The position numbers and the translations under genes were made by a program. A stretch of 64,000 nt of DNA from Apricaphanius iberus. Taxonomy: Eukaryota > Chordata > Actinopteri > Cyprinodontiformes > Aphaniidae. The stretch spans positions 1,860,001-1,924,000 of the forward strand of contig JAPXFQ010002722.1 of assembly GCA_028564705.1 (NCBI GenBank), read 5' to 3'. Of this stretch, positions 60,578-64,000 are shown one piece after another. The notes under the pieces were generated by a model. That model was not told the origin of the DNA. It searched no databases and worked only from the letters and a program-made list of their open reading frames with translations. How positions within the stretch are numbered: the first letter of the stretch is position 1; every line of letters begins with the position of its first letter.

Positions 60578-63064
60578 GTGAGTTCTTTTTCATTTTTCCT
60601 TGCATCACAAAGAGTTTAAGTTAGTTTTGAGAATGGACTGGAACAAAGTCATGTTTTCCCTTTCTATTCTTTGTCGTTGTTTTTCCCTCAGTGACTTTTC
60701 TGTCCTGTTAGCTGTTTGCTGGTCTGTGCAGTCACAGAAATGTTTGATAAGAAAGGAGGGGGTAACGAAAGGAAAAGGCAGATCATGCATTTAGATCTTG
60801 TGTACGAAGCTCACTGTGTGGGTGGGAGAACCTTTTTCTGTTACCAATAATGTACTTTCAGTGTGGGTGTGCTCTGAATTGTTTTCCTTGTTAAGATTTG
60901 TCATATTGAGAGCTTGCATTGCGTGCAGACTTTAATCACAGCGTTGCCTTTGTGCTCCAGCTCCTCTACAATACCTTTACCATGCCTTAATTCCATTGCA
61001 ATACCACACTGCTCGGTCCAACACAGGATCTGCTGTCAGTCCGCTCTATCTGACAGATTGTATCTTTTTTTGTGGGGATGTTTGAGCTCCAGTGTGTCTG
61101 CCTCTGTCACTCTCACTCTGATGGCTTCACAACAGATAACTACCATTTGCACCGTGACACATGTCACGTTCTCCTGCACATTTAAACGTCTTTTGTTTGT
61201 GTATATATTCTTGCCAAAGACCCCAACAGTGCATTCCATAGCAAACTTGTCACAGAATTTTAAAGTCAGTCTTGCATCCACGGCTACTTGTGAGGGCTTA
61301 CGTTATTCGTCAAATGTCTGTTTTCATCGCGAAGGGGATGAAATGAATTCCTTATGTTCTAAAATGAAGCCTAGCTACCAAAACGTAATTCCTTTTAAGG
61401 AAAAAGTGACCACTTCATTCAATATCGTCTTTTTTTTAGTGTACTGCAGGAATAAGATTTCTTTTTCATAGTGGTAATATTTTAATTTGAAGGAAAATAT
61501 TGAAAATATTGGAAATAAGTTATATGAACATGTTGTGTGACAACAGGTTATCAACTAAAAATGCTTCAAATGTGTCACCATCGAAATATATTATATGTAT
61601 ATCAAGACAATGAGTTAATGTTACACATTTTGAGGCAGGAGGAATTTTACTTATGATATGGAGTCTAATTGTTGTGAAAAAGACAAAGTGTAACTCTACA
61701 TGGTTGCTAAAAACTACTAAGAGCATGAAGACAATAATTATATTATTTTTCTTAAACTTTTAGAGGCAGCTGAACTCCAGAATTGGGGTTTCACCCACCA
61801 AAGCAGTTTCTATTCTACCAGGGCCAAGTCTTACACGGTTCCATTAAAACAGAAAAGAACTGGTTTGTCTTCAAATTGCTCAGGAATCTGCATGGTGCAA
61901 CAACATGAGATTATTTAAAATGTATCTTCTATTGAAAGTTCAGTCTTCCCTCAGTTTTATTCTCTGTCTCCATAATTGGCTACAGAATAAGGGCAACATT
62001 TACACTATAGATATGAAGAATAAGTGATTCGTGCTGATTTACAGACTTACAATCAGCCATGATTACACACTGTTGTTGGATGAAATCATCTTTTGCACGT
62101 CACTTTTTATCAGTATCCTGAACTACTGAAGCATGAAACAAATTTTCTTTTCAAAGATCATCTCTTCTATTGATGTTCTTGCTAGAAGGGCCTGTTATTT
62201 ATTTTTTTTCGGTAAGTGGCTGCTACATTTTGAAATGATAACTGTAGTGAGTGTTGCAAAATAAAGACTGAATCAGGCCAGAAGATTTCTTTCTCCCTGA
62301 AAATAAGTGAAGAATCATCTTATTGTAAGACATATGGGTTAAATAAGGTGCTGACCACTAAACAAGTTGAAATCTGACTTATGCACGTCGAATGCCATTG
62401 TTTTCATCCAGTGATAGCGCATATGCACAAAACACAGAATAGCAAAAGAGCTTCCACACCCACTCTTCAGAGCTTTGCTGCCATTGTCAAACAATTCTAC
62501 TTACAAAATGAAACATAAGGATGCAAGTATGACTAGTTTAGATAATATTTGTCCAGATCATGAACAATATACACCTCAAAGCAAACTATTTTCAAGACAA
62601 AGTTAACTAAATATACAGTTACTTATCGTTGCAGTACAGAATTCACACACAGCTTCCGGACCTGCGTGAAATATCCAATGAGCTATGGGGTAACAATTCT
62701 TACAATTGGCTGCCGCCAGGTCAGTATGTGTGTATATCTGCAATTATCTGATTAACACACTTGGAGTTTACATAGCAGAAGCAATGAATGCTTTCATGTC
62801 TGGACAAAGTATGTCTGACAGGCAGTTCCATATATTTCTTAGTGTTCCATGCTAACTATGCTAGCTCTAGATGTAGCTTTGCATGCTGGCAGGTTATGCT
62901 AAATAATTTAAATGTTCCTATGAAAGTATTTAGGCTAAATTGTATTTAAACTGCAACATACTTCCGATCTGCAAAAGCAAATTACAGGTGTCGCAGTCTT
63001 GAGTCTGATTCCATTCAATGCATTGAATATTTCCTACATGATAAGTGATATTATTATTGTCACT
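60578..63064 (+). other. Presumed first coding intron of the tetraspanin
   Basis: It starts with GTGAGT. No sequence resembling the next tetraspanin exon (GVGIW and following) is found. A 185-codon open frame at 60,914-61,471 has no known domain and is probably chance. Confidence 0.4.
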
Positions 63065-63338
63065 TTGTATGCTCCCTTATCTAGAACACAATTCCAGGCC
63101 ACTGCAAAACTGCTGAAACACTGATTTCCTTTTTAATCAAGGCTAACAACTCACCTGTTTAGACCTGCCTTTGAGTTACTGATTAATAATAGCTGGAATG
63201 TCATACGTTATAATGTGCCGCGTGTTTTGTGTCTATGTTGTGTTTTATGTTTTCATTACTGCTTTTATTTTATCCCCCTATCACCCAAAGCACTCTTGTT
63301 TTTGAACTGTGCTATACAAATAAAGTTGCCTTGCCTTA
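63065..63338 (+). mobile_element. L2-like LINE 3' end
   Basis: The fragment starts with a decayed LWN motif region (ttatctagaacacaattcca), then tttttaatcaaggctaac and a tail ending gctatacaaataaagttgcc. Phrases and order match the split copy at 21,284-23,690, including a shared 'aataatagctg' segment, so the two belong to one subfamily. It lies in the presumed tetraspanin intron. Confidence 0.75.
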
Positions 63339-64000
63339 AGAAAAGCAGACAAAAAACTAGTCTCTGTTATATTAACGTTCTTGTCTTAAATTATGCAGAT
63401 TAAATTGTCAGTTGTTGATTAAACTGAGTATTAGTTTTAGGGTTTTAAACACGGTGCTGGTTGTACTCTCGGTAAATGTAATTTACTTGTCTGGGCCAGC
63501 CGAGATTTGGAGCCCATGGATAGGCCTTAACAGTTTTCTGTGCATGATATTTTAGAAGTTTTGGCAGCAAAATAAAAATGTTTGGTAATAAACTGGCTCC
63601 AACATCTGTTACTATACTTTAGTTTTGCTAACAAGAAAGACATATTCAACTTCAAAAAATATTTCTAATAATGAACAGATAGTAATGGTTTTTAAACCCT
63701 TCCTATCCCTCTTATCTAAATAAAACTGCTGCAGTAGGTAGCAAGCTAAAAGCTTCGTCTATTAAGTTGTTGACAGCAGCCTCAAATAAGTTAACCAGAC
63801 TAACTACCCTACTATCAGGTTGTTTCTTAGTGCTACTTTATAAATAGCAGAAAGGCCAATATGAGGAAATCATTGTATTCTTACTTACTATAAAACCCTC
63901 ATATAAGTCCATTCTTATCTAACTGGAACTAGTAACAATTATTTTTAAGAAGTTAGCAGATTCAAACGCTATAGAAGAATTAACTCTAGAAATATTCCAG
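63339..64000. other. No recognised feature
   Basis: AT-rich, presumably intronic sequence to the window edge. Confidence 0.4.

Noticed and set aside
60914..61471. 185-codon plus-strand open frame
   Set aside because: Lies in the presumed tetraspanin intron, no homology, Ser/Thr-rich composition; likely chance.

Overview
The window is vertebrate nuclear DNA, almost certainly from a teleost fish and probably an acanthomorph. It is AT-rich, has no operon-like gene packing, and carries typical fish repeats: L2-like and RTE/Rex3-like LINEs, tRNA-derived SINEs, a Tc1-like transposon, hAT elements with 8-bp target duplications, TTAA-flanked MITEs and a PIF/Harbinger transposase with introns. Family names are from memory of consensus features; no database search was possible. 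Most open reading frames are chance ORFs or lie inside repeats.

Only one host gene is supported: a plus-strand first coding exon of a tetraspanin (start 60515, splice donor after 60577), perhaps of the TSPAN4/TSPAN9 type. A possible GA-rich 5' leader lies at about 58,800-59,740, and the rest of the gene would be beyond the right edge. About 1-58 kb looks intergenic or intronic and is a mosaic of dead mobile elements.

Layout: 1-11.5 kb is mostly unannotatable, with a TTAA-flanked MITE (2.6-3.5 kb) and a (CA)n(TA)n microsatellite. 11.5-14.2 kb has two hAT-type elements, each with an 8-bp duplication. 16.6 kb has a SINE. 19.4-26.6 kb is LINE-rich and contains a nested stack: an L2-like 3' end is split by an 8-bp-TSD MITE, a TTAA MITE and a hAT element, and the hAT element is itself split by a solo LTR with a 5-bp duplication. 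27-33 kb has a Tc1 end, a SINE, a 1.3-kb long-inverted-repeat element with a TTAA MITE in its loop, and a second copy of that MITE. 34-38.8 kb has an internally deleted Tc1 element, a SINE-like repeat, an antisense RTE/Rex3 LINE fragment and a CAGAGGTG-type MITE. 43 kb has a second copy of the SINE. 47.3-51 kb is another mosaic: a TA-flanked MITE, a fish repeat split in two halves, a foldback MITE and a dead Harbinger transposase with recognisable exons. 54-56.3 kb has an unassigned 114-residue membrane ORF, a LINE ORF1 (SGNH-like) fragment and a LINE-type 3' tail. 58.6-64 kb is the start of the tetraspanin locus plus a late L2 fragment.

Nothing here looks like a working multi-gene system. 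The most informative content is the insertion history that can be read from the nested elements, plus two unassigned coding candidates: the 114-residue ORF and a possible N-terminal extension of the tetraspanin.
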